Below, one piece after another: positions 22,593 to 30,694 of a DNA stretch of 64,000 nt. Under the pieces are notes generated by a model that was not told where the DNA came from, searched no databases, and saw nothing but the letters and a program-made list of their open reading frames with translations. Position 1 is the first letter of the stretch, and each line of letters starts with the position of its first letter. The position numbers and the translations under genes are program-made. Source of the DNA: Paenibacillus sp. KS-LC4 (GTDB lineage Bacteria > Bacillota > Bacilli > Paenibacillales > Paenibacillaceae); contig NZ_CP145905.1 in NCBI RefSeq assembly GCF_036894955.1, positions 5,727,001-5,791,000 of the forward strand, given 5' to 3'.

Positions 22593-24125
22593 TTAACGTC
22601 CCACTACACCCGTATTATTAATGAGCTTATTCAGCATCTCATCGAATGTCGTCATGAAGCGTGCCGCCGCGCTGTAAGCATATTGATATTTAATCATATC
22701 GGACATTTCCTCATCCAGCGAAACGCCGCTAATGGACATCCGGCTACCGTCTACCTGAGCCAGCTGAGCTTCCGCGTTTGTATTTTCCCGTGCAGCAGAT
22801 TGACTCTTAACTCCAAGCGCACCAACCAAAGCACTATAAAAGTCGCCTAGAGTCGCTTCCTTTATCCCGCCGCCTGTTGCCGTCTCATCAAATGAAAACT
22901 TGACTTCTGTCATTTGCGACATTAGAAGCGCCAAGCTATTATTCCCACTTACAACGGTAGAGACACCAGCACCATCCGTTGTTGTCCGCATAGATGAAGC
23001 AATCAGGTTGGAGTCCGCAGCAATGTTGGAATTGATTTCAATGCTCGCCGCCGTAATCGAGGTAAAGCCCGTCTTCACCGTAAACAACGGTTGCCCGGAT
23101 GTAGCCGGATTACCCAGCGTATAGCCTAGCTGGTGCAGACCATTAATACCATTGACGGTCATCAATTGATCTGCCGTTGTTGGTACTGTTGTACCAGGCA
23201 GAACAGAGCCCTTTGGAATCGTGACCTGAAACTGTCCGTTTACAATCGTATTCGCAAGCGTATCCAACTGGCCAGTAAACTCGGCTGCAATATCTAAGGA
23301 GGTAAACATTCCGTGGACTTCTCCACCTGTCAACGTCCCGTTATCGTATGACTGCTCAAGTGAAATTGCATTTACCGGAGTAGTTTCTCCGCCAGTTACC
23401 AGATTCGCGCCGCCCATATTAATCGTATAGCCGTCTTCCGTATCTGTAACGGTTACATTCACCATTTTGGATAATTTATCCGTCAGAAGATCGCGCTGAT
23501 CGCGAAGATCATTAGCGTTATCGCCAAGCGATTCAATTTTCTTAATTTGATCATTTAATGAAGCAATTGAGCCAATCATCGAGTTAATTTGCTCGGCAGA
23601 CGTTTCAATCGTCATATTAATGTCCGCATCCAAATCGGAAAGCTGTTTGCTAAGACCATTAAAGGTATCCGTAAGAGCCTGTGTACGCTCTACCAAAATT
23701 TCGCGAGCGGTTACGTTCTCCGGATCTTTACTCAGATCAGACCATGCGTTCCAAAAGTCCGATAACACGGTACGAATACCAGTTTCCGATGGCTCGTTAA
23801 CGAAGCCCTCCAGCTTGCTTAGTGTATCCATTTGTACAGAGGTAGTCCCAGCAATATCCGACTGATCGCGGTACTGCGCATCCAGAAAGGCATCGCGGAT
23901 ACGTGTAATAGATGTATACTCGACACCTGTTCCGATTTGACCGGGTGCTGTGGATTTCGTCATGCCATACGCTTCCATTGGACGAGTGGCCACCATTGTA
24001 ACTTTCTGCCGTGTGTAGCCTTCTGTGTTGGCGTTTGCAATGTTATGGCTGAGCGTAGTCAAAGCAACCTGCTGCGTGATCAAGCTTCGCTTCGATGTTT
24101 CTAATGAATGAAAAGTTGAGGTCAT
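22593..24125 (-). CDS. flgK: Flagellar hook-associated protein FlgK (HAP1)
   Basis: The 510-residue protein begins with STFHSLETSKRSLITQQ, then SHNIANANTEGYTRQKV, the rod-hook-filament N-terminal motif. It ends with the conserved FlgK C-terminus ISGVSLDEEMSDMIKYQYAYSAAARFMTTFDEMLNKLI (seen in parts: SLDEEMSDMIKYQ, SAAARFMTTFDEML). AAGGAGG precedes the ATG. It lies between flgN, its chaperone, and flgL, its structural partner. Confidence 0.96.
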   Translation of the reverse strand: MTSTFHSLETSKRSLITQQVALTTLSHNIANANTEGYTRQKVTMVATRPMEAYGMTKSTAPGQIGTGVEYTSITRIRDAFLDAQYRDQSDIAGTTSVQMDTLSKLEGFVNEPSETGIRTVLSDFWNAWSDLSKDPENVTAREILVERTQALTDTFNGLSKQLSDLDADINMTIETSAEQINSMIGSIASLNDQIKKIESLGDNANDLRDQRDLLTDKLSKMVNVTVTDTEDGYTINMGGANLVTGGETTPVNAISLEQSYDNGTLTGGEVHGMFTSLDIAAEFTGQLDTLANTIVNGQFQVTIPKGSVLPGTTVPTTADQLMTVNGINGLHQLGYTLGNPATSGQPLFTVKTGFTSITAASIEINSNIAADSNLIASSMRTTTDGAGVSTVVSGNNSLALLMSQMTEVKFSFDETATGGGIKEATLGDFYSALVGALGVKSQSAARENTNAEAQLAQVDGSRMSISGVSLDEEMSDMIKYQYAYSAAARFMTTFDEMLNKLINNTGVVGR

Positions 24126-24140
24126 CTGCTTGTCTCCTCC

Positions 24141-24638
24141 TTATGCTTTACTATCAAATAATCCATTGCGCTTACTGCCTGGATATTGATTCATCGGGTG
24201 CTGATAGACAAGATCCTCATTCGGGTCATCCATCATCAGGCTGATTGAGAAATCCAGAAAGGACAACGATTGCTTAATTAATTGCTGATTTAAAGTACTT
24301 GCTTCCTTAAGCTGAGCCAATACCGTATTGAGCTGACCGTGCATCTCCATCAGCTGTGATTTAATGACAGGATCAGTGACGGAGCGAATCAGCTCAGCTA
24401 AAATACCGCTGCGGATTCTAAAACCGATATCTTTAAAATAGCGGGAGGTCAGCTGGGTTCGCATACGCTCAAGCTCTTCTGCCTTCGCAACAAGCAGCTT
24501 CTGCTTCTGAGTGTGCACATTTAATTGCAGAACATCATTCTGAATAATCATGTCCTTCTTACTCTGTTCAATTTCCAACAGGGTTCTATAGAGCTTTAAC
24601 TGCTGCTGCAGAGTATCTGCGATTAACTCAAGAGACAT
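24141..24638 (-). CDS. flgN: FlgN-family export chaperone
   Basis: The 165-residue, mostly helical protein contains IADTLQQQLKLYRTLLEIEQSKKDMI near the N-terminus (segment LLEIEQSKKDMI) and a long coiled-coil region, as in the FlgN chaperone for FlgK and FlgL. Gene order flgM-flgN-flgK supports the name. The ribosome site is AGGTGA upstream of the ATG. The C-terminal 20 residues are polar and unrecognised. Confidence 0.85.
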   Translation of the reverse strand: MSLELIADTLQQQLKLYRTLLEIEQSKKDMIIQNDVLQLNVHTQKQKLLVAKAEELERMRTQLTSRYFKDIGFRIRSGILAELIRSVTDPVIKSQLMEMHGQLNTVLAQLKEASTLNQQLIKQSLSFLDFSISLMMDDPNEDLVYQHPMNQYPGSKRNGLFDSKA

Positions 24639-24654
24639 CTCCGTTCACCTGTCC

Positions 24655-24933
24655 TCATTCGCTTGGATTGTTGCCGAAGTACGGAAGCAGCTTCTCAGCC
24701 AGCTTGCCTGATTCAACATGATACGTTCCAGATGCTATGGATTGCTTCAAGCTCTCAATTTGCTTGGCGCGTTCGGGGCTATTCGTCTGACTCGTAGAGA
24801 GCATCTCCTTCGCGGCGGCTGAGATTTGCACCTCATCCTTCTTCTGCTTCTTATTGGCATTATTCACTGCCATTTCATTCTTCTTCTGGTACTGATTAAT
24901 CGAGTTTATACGACCAGGTTCATTTATCTTCAA
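24655..24933 (-). CDS. flgM: Anti-sigma-D factor FlgM
   Basis: The protein is 92 residues if translation begins at the TTG at 24933, which follows GAGGTG by six bases and gives MKINEPGRINSINQYQ, the FlgM-type N-terminus. A longer frame to 25038 would cover the sigma-D promoter and lacks a ribosome site, so it is rejected. The C-terminal half (VQISAAAKEML, RAKQIESLKQSIASGTY) contains the helices that bind the motility sigma factor. Transcription from a sigma-D promoter gives the classical negative feedback. Confidence 0.92.
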   Translation of the reverse strand: MKINEPGRINSINQYQKKNEMAVNNANKKQKKDEVQISAAAKEMLSTSQTNSPERAKQIESLKQSIASGTYHVESGKLAEKLLPYFGNNPSE

Positions 24934-24964
24934 TTTGTTCACCTCATTTATTTGGACACATGCT

Positions 24965-25002
24965 AATAAGCCGATAACCTTTAACAGTATTATCGGCTTA
25001 TT
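24965..25002. repeat. 13-bp inverted repeat embedding the flgM -10 box
   Basis: AATAAGCCGATAA and TTATCGGCTTATT are perfect inverted copies separated by 12 bases. One arm is the -10 region of the flgM sigma-D promoter. No T run follows, so it is not a standard terminator; it may be an operator or an mRNA 5' hairpin. Confidence 0.8.
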
Positions 25003-25016
25003 CCCCAAGAAATTTA
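24990..25016 (-). promoter_or_regulatory. Sigma-D promoter of the flgM operon
   Basis: The minus strand has TAAA, exactly 15 bases, then GCCGATAA, identical in form to the flagellin promoter. It is placed to transcribe flgM-flgN-flgK-flgL. Confidence 0.9.
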
Positions 25017-25051
25017 TAGTTATATCGACGATTGACAAATATTAATAAATT

Positions 25052-25474
25052 CTAACGATCCTTATAGCGGTCCAAGCCTTTGTAAATGTTCTGGTTAGCC
25101 TTCTGTGCTTCCAGCTCCTCAGCCCTTCTGGCATCCTCGCTGCGCATCTTCCCTGTATCGCTAATTAAACGCGATCTACAGCTGTCACACATATTATTAT
25201 CCCTTATGAGCGTACCGCAAACCTCACACGGATAGGACATATTTGGCGCATTCATAATCGAAATTCTGCCTTCTCGAACAAACTTCGTAATCTGGCGGAC
25301 GGAGACTCCTGTTTCATTGGATAAATCATTTATATTTGTGCCTTTGTTTTTACGCAAGTAATCGGAGCAAAGCTCATACTCTTTATCTATTTCTCTAATG
25401 CAAGCCGGACAGACGTCACGAAAGTTTTTGGAGAACAGCTTGCCGCAGCGTGGGCAATTATCTAAATTCATCAT
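25052..25474 (-). CDS. yvyF: YvyF-family flagellar operon zinc-ribbon protein
   Basis: The 140-residue protein carries two Cys pairs near the N-terminus (CPRCGKLF and CPACIREI) and two more near the middle (CEVCGTLI, CDSC). A helix-turn-helix-like segment lies between them (NDLSNETGVSVRQITKFVREGRI in two parts: DLSNETGVSV, QITKFVREGRI). This is the arrangement of the YvyF family encoded just before flgM in Bacillus. It may bind DNA or RNA; function is not established. GGAGG precedes the ATG. Confidence 0.88.
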   Translation of the reverse strand: MMNLDNCPRCGKLFSKNFRDVCPACIREIDKEYELCSDYLRKNKGTNINDLSNETGVSVRQITKFVREGRISIMNAPNMSYPCEVCGTLIRDNNMCDSCRSRLISDTGKMRSEDARRAEELEAQKANQNIYKGLDRYKDR

Positions 25475-25859
25475 TAATTTCCGACCTCCCTGATCTACCT
25501 TTTAAAGTTATGATTAGCTCTATTCTAGCTGAAAAAAAGGTAAAATTCACTAGTTATCTTTTTACAATCCTATTACAGGCTGTATCCCGCTAGCTTTCAC
25601 TCTTTCATTTCTACACGCTATCTTCCCCAGCTTTCCATCTCATTTAGGGCTTAATGAACGATTCATAAACAAATATACCCGCTGCGGATACAAATCTTCT
25701 TTTATACCAGAAGAAGCTGAATGTGATAAAGCATTGAGATTATGGCGTAACCATTGCGGCCATTTATTAATCACTCATTTAAGATTTAGACATTTGAAAA
25801 CAAAGGTGCACGCGGTTTATATTGAATTAGAATAATCAGAAATATATTCCCAATCGACT
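25475..25859. other. Intergenic region comFC-yvyF with a start-less open frame
   Basis: This 385-bp gap has no clear terminator for comFC. On the plus strand 25659-25835 is open and translates to a plausible compact peptide (NKYTRCGYKSSFIPEE, ALRLWRNHCGHLL) but has no ATG, GTG or TTG in frame at its beginning. An ATG at 25654 is out of frame, and a one-base change would join it. It could be a decayed small gene. The promoter of yvyF must also lie here. Confidence 0.4.
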
Positions 25860-26738
25860 TCAGGAACGCGCCCAAGTCAAAGCGTATATTTCTAAAGGGC
25901 AGGATACCCCTCTATGAATAACCTCCGAGCAAGCTTGAATGGTACTTCCTGTCGTATAGATATCGTCCACAAGCAACAGCCTCATCGGTGCGTTTTGCGA
26001 GGCAGACTTGGAAAAGCATTGTACCAAACCTTCCAGCCCTTCCCGTTCAATTTCAAAAATATTTTGCATATCGCGCATTCTCTCCGAGCGCGTTTTAAAG
26101 CTTTGCTTGGCTGAATGCTTTTGGCGTACCAATAAGTTTACTAGCGGGATCCCACAGCTTCGAGAAACCCATGCTGCCAGCCTTTCCGCCTGATTAAAAC
26201 CACGTTCTTCAGCTCTCTCATCGCTAACGGGCACATAAGTAATGGCGTGCCACATAGTAGACGACAGATTTCCCGCTCGGATACCAAGCCTTCCCATCAG
26301 CTCACGAGTCATCTCAGTGAGCGGGTGCAGCAGCATTTCTCCTAAATAGGGCTCCAGCAATTCATTTCCCCGATATTTATACTTAGCTAAAAGCTCCCGC
26401 ATCTGCTCGCTATATTGTACCGCGCTCCTGTTAAGAAGAAAGGCAGCATTACTGCGCCTGATGCAGTCAGAGCACGCCACAGCCCTGCCACATATCCGGC
26501 ATTTCACAAAACGTATCCAAGGAATGCTTTCCAAACAATTACCACATAACAGCTTTGCAAAGGATATCGACCATATTTTTTGTTTCTTTAGATCTTTGAC
26601 AAATCCCCCTGCCTGTAGCGGTCTTGCGATTTTGCCGCATAATGGACAGAGCTCAGCAGATGGGCCCAGCAGACTCAAAATATGACCCATATAATTAGTA
26701 AGCCTCTGTCCTAAACGGTATATTGTGAGCCTGTTCAT
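25860..26738 (-). CDS. comFC: ComFC-family phosphoribosyltransferase-like competence protein
   Basis: The 292-residue protein has N-terminal Cys pairs of a zinc finger (CPLCGK, LCGNC, CRICGRAVACSDC). Then comes KYRGNEL and a phosphoribosyltransferase core with ITYVPVSDERAEERGFNQAE (in parts) and the PRPP motif LLLVDDIYTTGSTIQAC. ComFC works with ComFA in DNA uptake during transformation. AAAGGAGG lies ten bases before the ATG. It is about 50 bases after comFA; no comFB is present between them. Confidence 0.93.
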   Translation of the reverse strand: MNRLTIYRLGQRLTNYMGHILSLLGPSAELCPLCGKIARPLQAGGFVKDLKKQKIWSISFAKLLCGNCLESIPWIRFVKCRICGRAVACSDCIRRSNAAFLLNRSAVQYSEQMRELLAKYKYRGNELLEPYLGEMLLHPLTEMTRELMGRLGIRAGNLSSTMWHAITYVPVSDERAEERGFNQAERLAAWVSRSCGIPLVNLLVRQKHSAKQSFKTRSERMRDMQNIFEIEREGLEGLVQCFSKSASQNAPMRLLLVDDIYTTGSTIQACSEVIHRGVSCPLEIYALTWARS

Positions 26739-26785
26739 CTCAACGTAAGCCTCCTTTATAAAGCGTCCCCATCCTTCTCGATTCC

Positions 26786-28825
26786 CTACCTGATATAGCC
26801 TTTTGCTCGTGCGATACGATTCATCTTTTTAATATGATGGACAGCCATCATCTGGGAGCGAGTACGTTCTTTGGCGCAAAAAATAACATTGCCCTGCGGA
26901 TCCTCGCTGGATCTTCCGGCTCTCCCCGCCATCTGCACAAGCGAGGCCTCATCAAACAGCTGTCCGTCTGCATCCAAAATAAAAACATCGCTTCTTGGAA
27001 TGGTTACCCCGCGCTCCAAAATGGTAGTCGTCACCAGAATGCGAATTTTCCCTGCTCTAAAACGTTGAACCTTGTCCGCCCTCTCCTTATCTTGTGAAGA
27101 GGTACCTGCTACTTCGAGGTGCTTAAGCGCCTTCTGCAAAAGCTGTACCATACGTTCAACCTGCGAAATGCGCTGTACAAAGACAAATAGCTGGGCTCCT
27201 CGTTTCAAGGAAAACAGCATCGCTTCTTGAAGCTGACTCGGAAGCCGAAGCTTTGCCAGCATTTGCTCCACTTTCGGTGTTCGGAGCAGCCTTGGAACGG
27301 GGAGCGGGTGGCGATGAAAACGTACAGGCACTCTCGCATGGGCAAGCCTTCCCCGTCGTGCCAGCCGCTGTAGCTCGGTTGGAGGCGTCGCGGACAGCAG
27401 CACCCTTTTTCCTGTTGGGGAACAGCTTTTCTCCGCAGCATAATGAAGCTGAGGGTCATTGTGGTACGGGTAAGCGTCCAGCTCGTCTAAAATGACTAAG
27501 TCAAATGCTTGGTTAAATCTCAGCAGCTGATGCGTCGTCGCAAGCGTAATATCTCCTTGCTCCCACCGTTGCTCGCTGCCGCCATACAGCGTAACCACAC
27601 TACATTTGGGAAATGCCCTTCTAATGCGTGGATTCAGCTCCAGCACAACATCCCTTCGGGGTGTAGCTATTAATGCTTTTCCCCCACGAAGTAGTATCGA
27701 CTCCACAAGCGGAAAGGTCATTTCCGTTTTGCCAGCGCCGGTAACCGCCCATAATAGGAAGCTGGTTTGATTGACGTCCGAGGTGCGGTTTAGAGCAACA
27801 CGAGACGTTTCATAGGCTGAGCGGCTTGGAGCAGGACGCTCTATAAAATGAAGCGCGGACTCTGCCGCCGCTGCTTGGGCAGGGCTTAGCCCCCAGCGCG
27901 CGAGTCGCTGCTTTGGGGGCGAAAGCTTGAAAGCGGAGCTGCTGGCGGTGCCAGCTCCGCCTAATATAAGCAGCTCGCATTCGCGGCTGCGTCCCATTGA
28001 GAGGCATGCGGTGCAATACGCGCATGCCTCTCGCCCACAGGCTGCACAGGGCGCCTTGTGCAGCTGCTCTTCTCCGCTGCCGCAACGCAGGCAGCGAAGC
28101 CCGCGATGTGGCCAGCCTGCTTCGCGGCTGGCCCCCATTGATACAGCGCTGCGCAGCTGTATCAAGCCCAGCAAGGACGCAAGCTGCAGCGCAGCGTCCT
28201 TGTCCACGGCAGGGCCAGCTGCCGCAGGCGCTGTCCCTTCAAGCAGTGCGTGCGCTTCGCCGCGCAGCAGCGCACGGCCTTGCAGCGCCGCTGCGGCCTG
28301 CTGCGCAGCGGCGGCAAGCGCCTGCACTGGCGCGCGTTCCACGCCGCGCGCCGTCCCCCCGCGCTCGCGGCTATCCGCAGCGAGCATCCAACCGCCCTGA
28401 CCTTGCAGCGCCTTGGCAGCAATCAACCCTGCCGGACTTTCCAGCGTTGCTTGCCCCGCAGCGTTCTTCCCCTTGCTGCTCCACTGGCTTACATACGCCG
28501 AGATTCGGCTTAACCAGCTGCTCTTATGAGCATATCTGCCCTCCCCTGCCGCACGCTGAATGACAACGGCCAAGCTTCTGAGCATCTCGGCTGCGCTCCC
28601 GTGTTCTCCCTCAGGATGCCTGCCGGAATTAAACAGCTCTGCGGCCTGGCAGGCTAAATCAAGCGGCAGCCTTTCACCCAAAAGCACTGGATTCCGCTGC
28701 TCTTCGTATGGCGTTTTCTCTGCCAAATCACTCCAGAATAGTCTGTCCGCCTCAATAGCAATAGTCGCGAAGGCAAGCCATCCGAACTGCTTCCCCTTGT
28801 AAATCACGTAAACGTTAGCCTTCAT
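26786..28825 (-). CDS. comFA: ComFA-type DNA-uptake helicase with an Ala-rich insertion
   Basis: The protein is 679 residues, longer than usual for ComFA (about 460). The C-terminal half is the helicase: WAVTGAGKTEM (Walker A), LVILDELDAYPYH (DEAD-box position), LLSATPPTEL, and motif VI QMAGRAGRS. Before it lies a four-Cys zinc finger (CLRCGSGEEQLHKAPCAACG). Residues about 120-230 are an Ala/Gln/Gly-rich low-complexity stretch encoded by very GC-rich DNA (27.9-28.4 kb). ComFA drives single-stranded DNA uptake at the membrane. GGGAGG precedes the ATG. The low-complexity segment may be an added linker or a lineage expansion. Confidence 0.9.
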   Translation of the reverse strand: MKANVYVIYKGKQFGWLAFATIAIEADRLFWSDLAEKTPYEEQRNPVLLGERLPLDLACQAAELFNSGRHPEGEHGSAAEMLRSLAVVIQRAAGEGRYAHKSSWLSRISAYVSQWSSKGKNAAGQATLESPAGLIAAKALQGQGGWMLAADSRERGGTARGVERAPVQALAAAAQQAAAALQGRALLRGEAHALLEGTAPAAAGPAVDKDAALQLASLLGLIQLRSAVSMGASREAGWPHRGLRCLRCGSGEEQLHKAPCAACGREACAYCTACLSMGRSRECELLILGGAGTASSSAFKLSPPKQRLARWGLSPAQAAAAESALHFIERPAPSRSAYETSRVALNRTSDVNQTSFLLWAVTGAGKTEMTFPLVESILLRGGKALIATPRRDVVLELNPRIRRAFPKCSVVTLYGGSEQRWEQGDITLATTHQLLRFNQAFDLVILDELDAYPYHNDPQLHYAAEKSCSPTGKRVLLSATPPTELQRLARRGRLAHARVPVRFHRHPLPVPRLLRTPKVEQMLAKLRLPSQLQEAMLFSLKRGAQLFVFVQRISQVERMVQLLQKALKHLEVAGTSSQDKERADKVQRFRAGKIRILVTTTILERGVTIPRSDVFILDADGQLFDEASLVQMAGRAGRSSEDPQGNVIFCAKERTRSQMMAVHHIKKMNRIARAKGYIR

Positions 28826-29184
28826 ATTTGGCTTATCCTCCCTTATTTTTTCTCACGCGATTCTTGTGTGAACTCCACTATCCAGAAGGGATGTGCCTCT
28901 GAGCACGGCCCAAATAAAAAAGCACATCCAAACGACGCTCCAGCGTCATTAAGATGTGCTTCATCCCATGTTATCGTTATCCCCGCCGCAGCGTAAAATA
29001 ACTTCTATAGAACTATTTTACAGCTAAACCCATTCTCAAGCAATAGACTCAGAAAAGTGCAACTGCTTGACCTCTACTCTCGCTTTCCTTTGCTCATCTT
29101 TGTATTTCTACCCCAGCAACAGCAGCCTCACCTAATACTTGTTCATTTTAATATATGAGAACCTACTCATGGTCATTGACCGGC
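28826..29184. other. Intergenic region upstream of comFA
   Basis: This 359-bp region contains the terminator of the upstream gene (28920-28961). The remaining sequence before comFA should hold its promoter; no obvious competence-box palindrome was recognised by eye. No open frame of note is present. Confidence 0.5.
28920..28961 (-). terminator. Intrinsic terminator between the 29185-29619 gene and comFA
   Basis: AAGCACATC and GATGTGCTT form the outer stem with an inner GACGCT/AGCGTC hairpin; TTTTTTATT follows on the minus strand. comFA is therefore a separate transcript from degU and its neighbour. Confidence 0.88.
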
Positions 29185-29619
29185 CTAAAAAGGCAGCTTC
29201 GATAAATCCTCCGGATTTTGGAGATCAATAAGTACGGGCGGCTCTGACCCGATAATCAAACCATTCCCCTTAAGCTCCCATAACCAGCCCTTTTCCTGTT
29301 GAGCCTCTTTTTTCACAATCCCAGCTTCTGGCCTATAGAGCCTTATTCTCTCATGAGCATGACTCATCCTCTCAACTATTTCCCGCGTTTGCTCACCAAG
29401 TCCGGCATCTATGACTGTCAATTGCACATCAACACCCATCCAACGCGAGAATGCGAAAAAGGATCGAATAGTCCGTTCCATATTAGCATGCTGACTGCCG
29501 CAAAGCAGTACATAGTGCCTGGTGGAATGCTGCCGATGGCGTTTCAAGCGGTATATAACATGCACCAGAAAGCCTGCCAGCACGTAGCAGCCCACGACTA
29601 TCAAAAAAATATTGATCAT
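29185..29619 (-). CDS. Small membrane-anchored protein of unknown function
   Basis: The 144-residue product begins with a hydrophobic helix (residues about 3-22, INIFLIVVGCYVLAGFLVHV), then a basic patch, and a soluble domain that reads HYVLLCGSQHANMERTIRSF, VQLTVIDAGLGEQTREIVERM. The pattern resembles the start of a GT-A nucleotide-binding fold but lacks catalytic motifs. I do not recognise the family. GGAGGTG precedes the ATG. It is transcribed alone, between degU and comFA, the position occupied by yviA in Bacillus; homology with it is not claimed. Confidence 0.6.
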   Translation of the reverse strand: MINIFLIVVGCYVLAGFLVHVIYRLKRHRQHSTRHYVLLCGSQHANMERTIRSFFAFSRWMGVDVQLTVIDAGLGEQTREIVERMSHAHERIRLYRPEAGIVKKEAQQEKGWLWELKGNGLIIGSEPPVLIDLQNPEDLSKLPF

Positions 29620-29957
29620 GGCACCGCACCTCCTATAAAATACTTCAAGTCTCGGTCTCCTCTACCGACCGCTCTGCCTGCCCCCAACATGTCTTGTTCT
29701 GCATTATATGCCTGCTGGCGCCTAGTGGTTCCACCATTAGCGGACAAGCGCATAACTCTTGGAGAAAAAAAATAAACCCTTGTGCTAAATCCTTTTGCCC
29801 TAAACGATTTCCGTTACACTAGGCAAGCGCAAAAAAACTTCCAGCCATATTACTATGGTTCTGGAAGCTCTTTTTTCATGCCTATTTATTTCTTGTAACC
29901 TGTTTCACTACTGACACTTCATTCATTCATATAAGCAGCTACTGCCTGCCAGCAAAA
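29620..29957. other. Intergenic region between degU and the small membrane gene
   Basis: The region of 338 bp holds the degU terminator (29831-29876) and presumably the promoter of the 29185-29619 gene. Nothing else was recognised. Confidence 0.5.
29831..29876 (-). terminator. degU terminator
   Basis: On the minus strand CTTCCAG and CTGGAAG arms flank a long loop with its own CCATA/TATGG pairing, and TTTTTTT follows. T runs exist on both sides. Confidence 0.88.
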
Positions 29958-30686
29958 TTACAGCGTAACCCAGCCAAACTTAATGGAGTTGATAACGGCT
30001 TGCGTACGATCATCCACTTCCATCTTTTGCAATATGCTGCTGACGTGGTTTTTAACTGTTTTTTCGCTGATGAATAGAAACTCGCCGATAAGCTTATTGC
30101 TTTTGCCCTCAGCCATCAGACGCAATACTTCAGCCTCACGCCGTGTTAATGGATTGTCGTCGCCAGCGACAAATTTCACGCCTGGCTCCTTCGCAGCCGC
30201 CGCGCCAGATACGACACCCATCTCATCTAAGTACGTCATACGACGCAGTTGGTTGATCAGCTTTCCTGTGACTTTAGGATGTATGTAGGCATGTCCGTTA
30301 ACGACAGAGCGAATAGCATTAATGAGAGCTTCCGCCTCCATATCCTTCAGCAGGTAGCCTGTCGCTCCCTTCCGAAGCGTCTCGAATACATAGCTCTCAT
30401 CATCATGAATGGACAAAATAATAACCTTCACATCTGGGAAAATCGTCTTAAGCCGTTCGGTCGTTACGACCCCGTTTTCAATCGGCATATTGATGTCCAT
30501 CAGGACAATTTCCGGAATCGTATGATTGCAAAATTCGAGTACCTGAATACCGTCACCGCATTCGCCAATGACCTCCAGGTCCTCCTCCATATTCAAGATA
30601 CGTTTCAATCCTTCACGAAAAAGCTGATGATCATCAGCAAGCAAAATTTTAATTTTACGTTTATGATTAGGTGCGCTTTGGTTCAT
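29958..30686 (-). CDS. degU: Response regulator DegU
   Basis: The 242-residue protein has a receiver domain (KILLADDHQLFREGL with the acidic pocket, VLMDINMP with the phosphorylated Asp64) and a LuxR-type helix-turn-helix (LTRREAEVLRLMAEGKSNK, FISEKTVKNHVSSIL). DegU controls exoenzymes, competence and motility in Bacillus, all represented around it here. The stop of degS lies eight bases upstream, and GGAG precedes the ATG. It is the second gene of the degSU pair. Confidence 0.96.
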   Translation of the reverse strand: MNQSAPNHKRKIKILLADDHQLFREGLKRILNMEEDLEVIGECGDGIQVLEFCNHTIPEIVLMDINMPIENGVVTTERLKTIFPDVKVIILSIHDDESYVFETLRKGATGYLLKDMEAEALINAIRSVVNGHAYIHPKVTGKLINQLRRMTYLDEMGVVSGAAAAKEPGVKFVAGDDNPLTRREAEVLRLMAEGKSNKLIGEFLFISEKTVKNHVSSILQKMEVDDRTQAVINSIKFGWVTL

Positions 30687-30694
30687 TCGTCATC

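Noticed and set aside
24969..24976. Inverted GCCGATAA on the plus strand as a second, divergent sigma-D promoter
   Set aside because: No TAAA at the 15-base distance on that strand; it is simply the other arm of the inverted repeat.
27927..28563. Long plus-strand open frames opposite comFA
   Set aside because: They lie exactly over the GC-rich Ala-codon stretch, where stop codons are rare in all frames; no ribosome site or protein-like composition.
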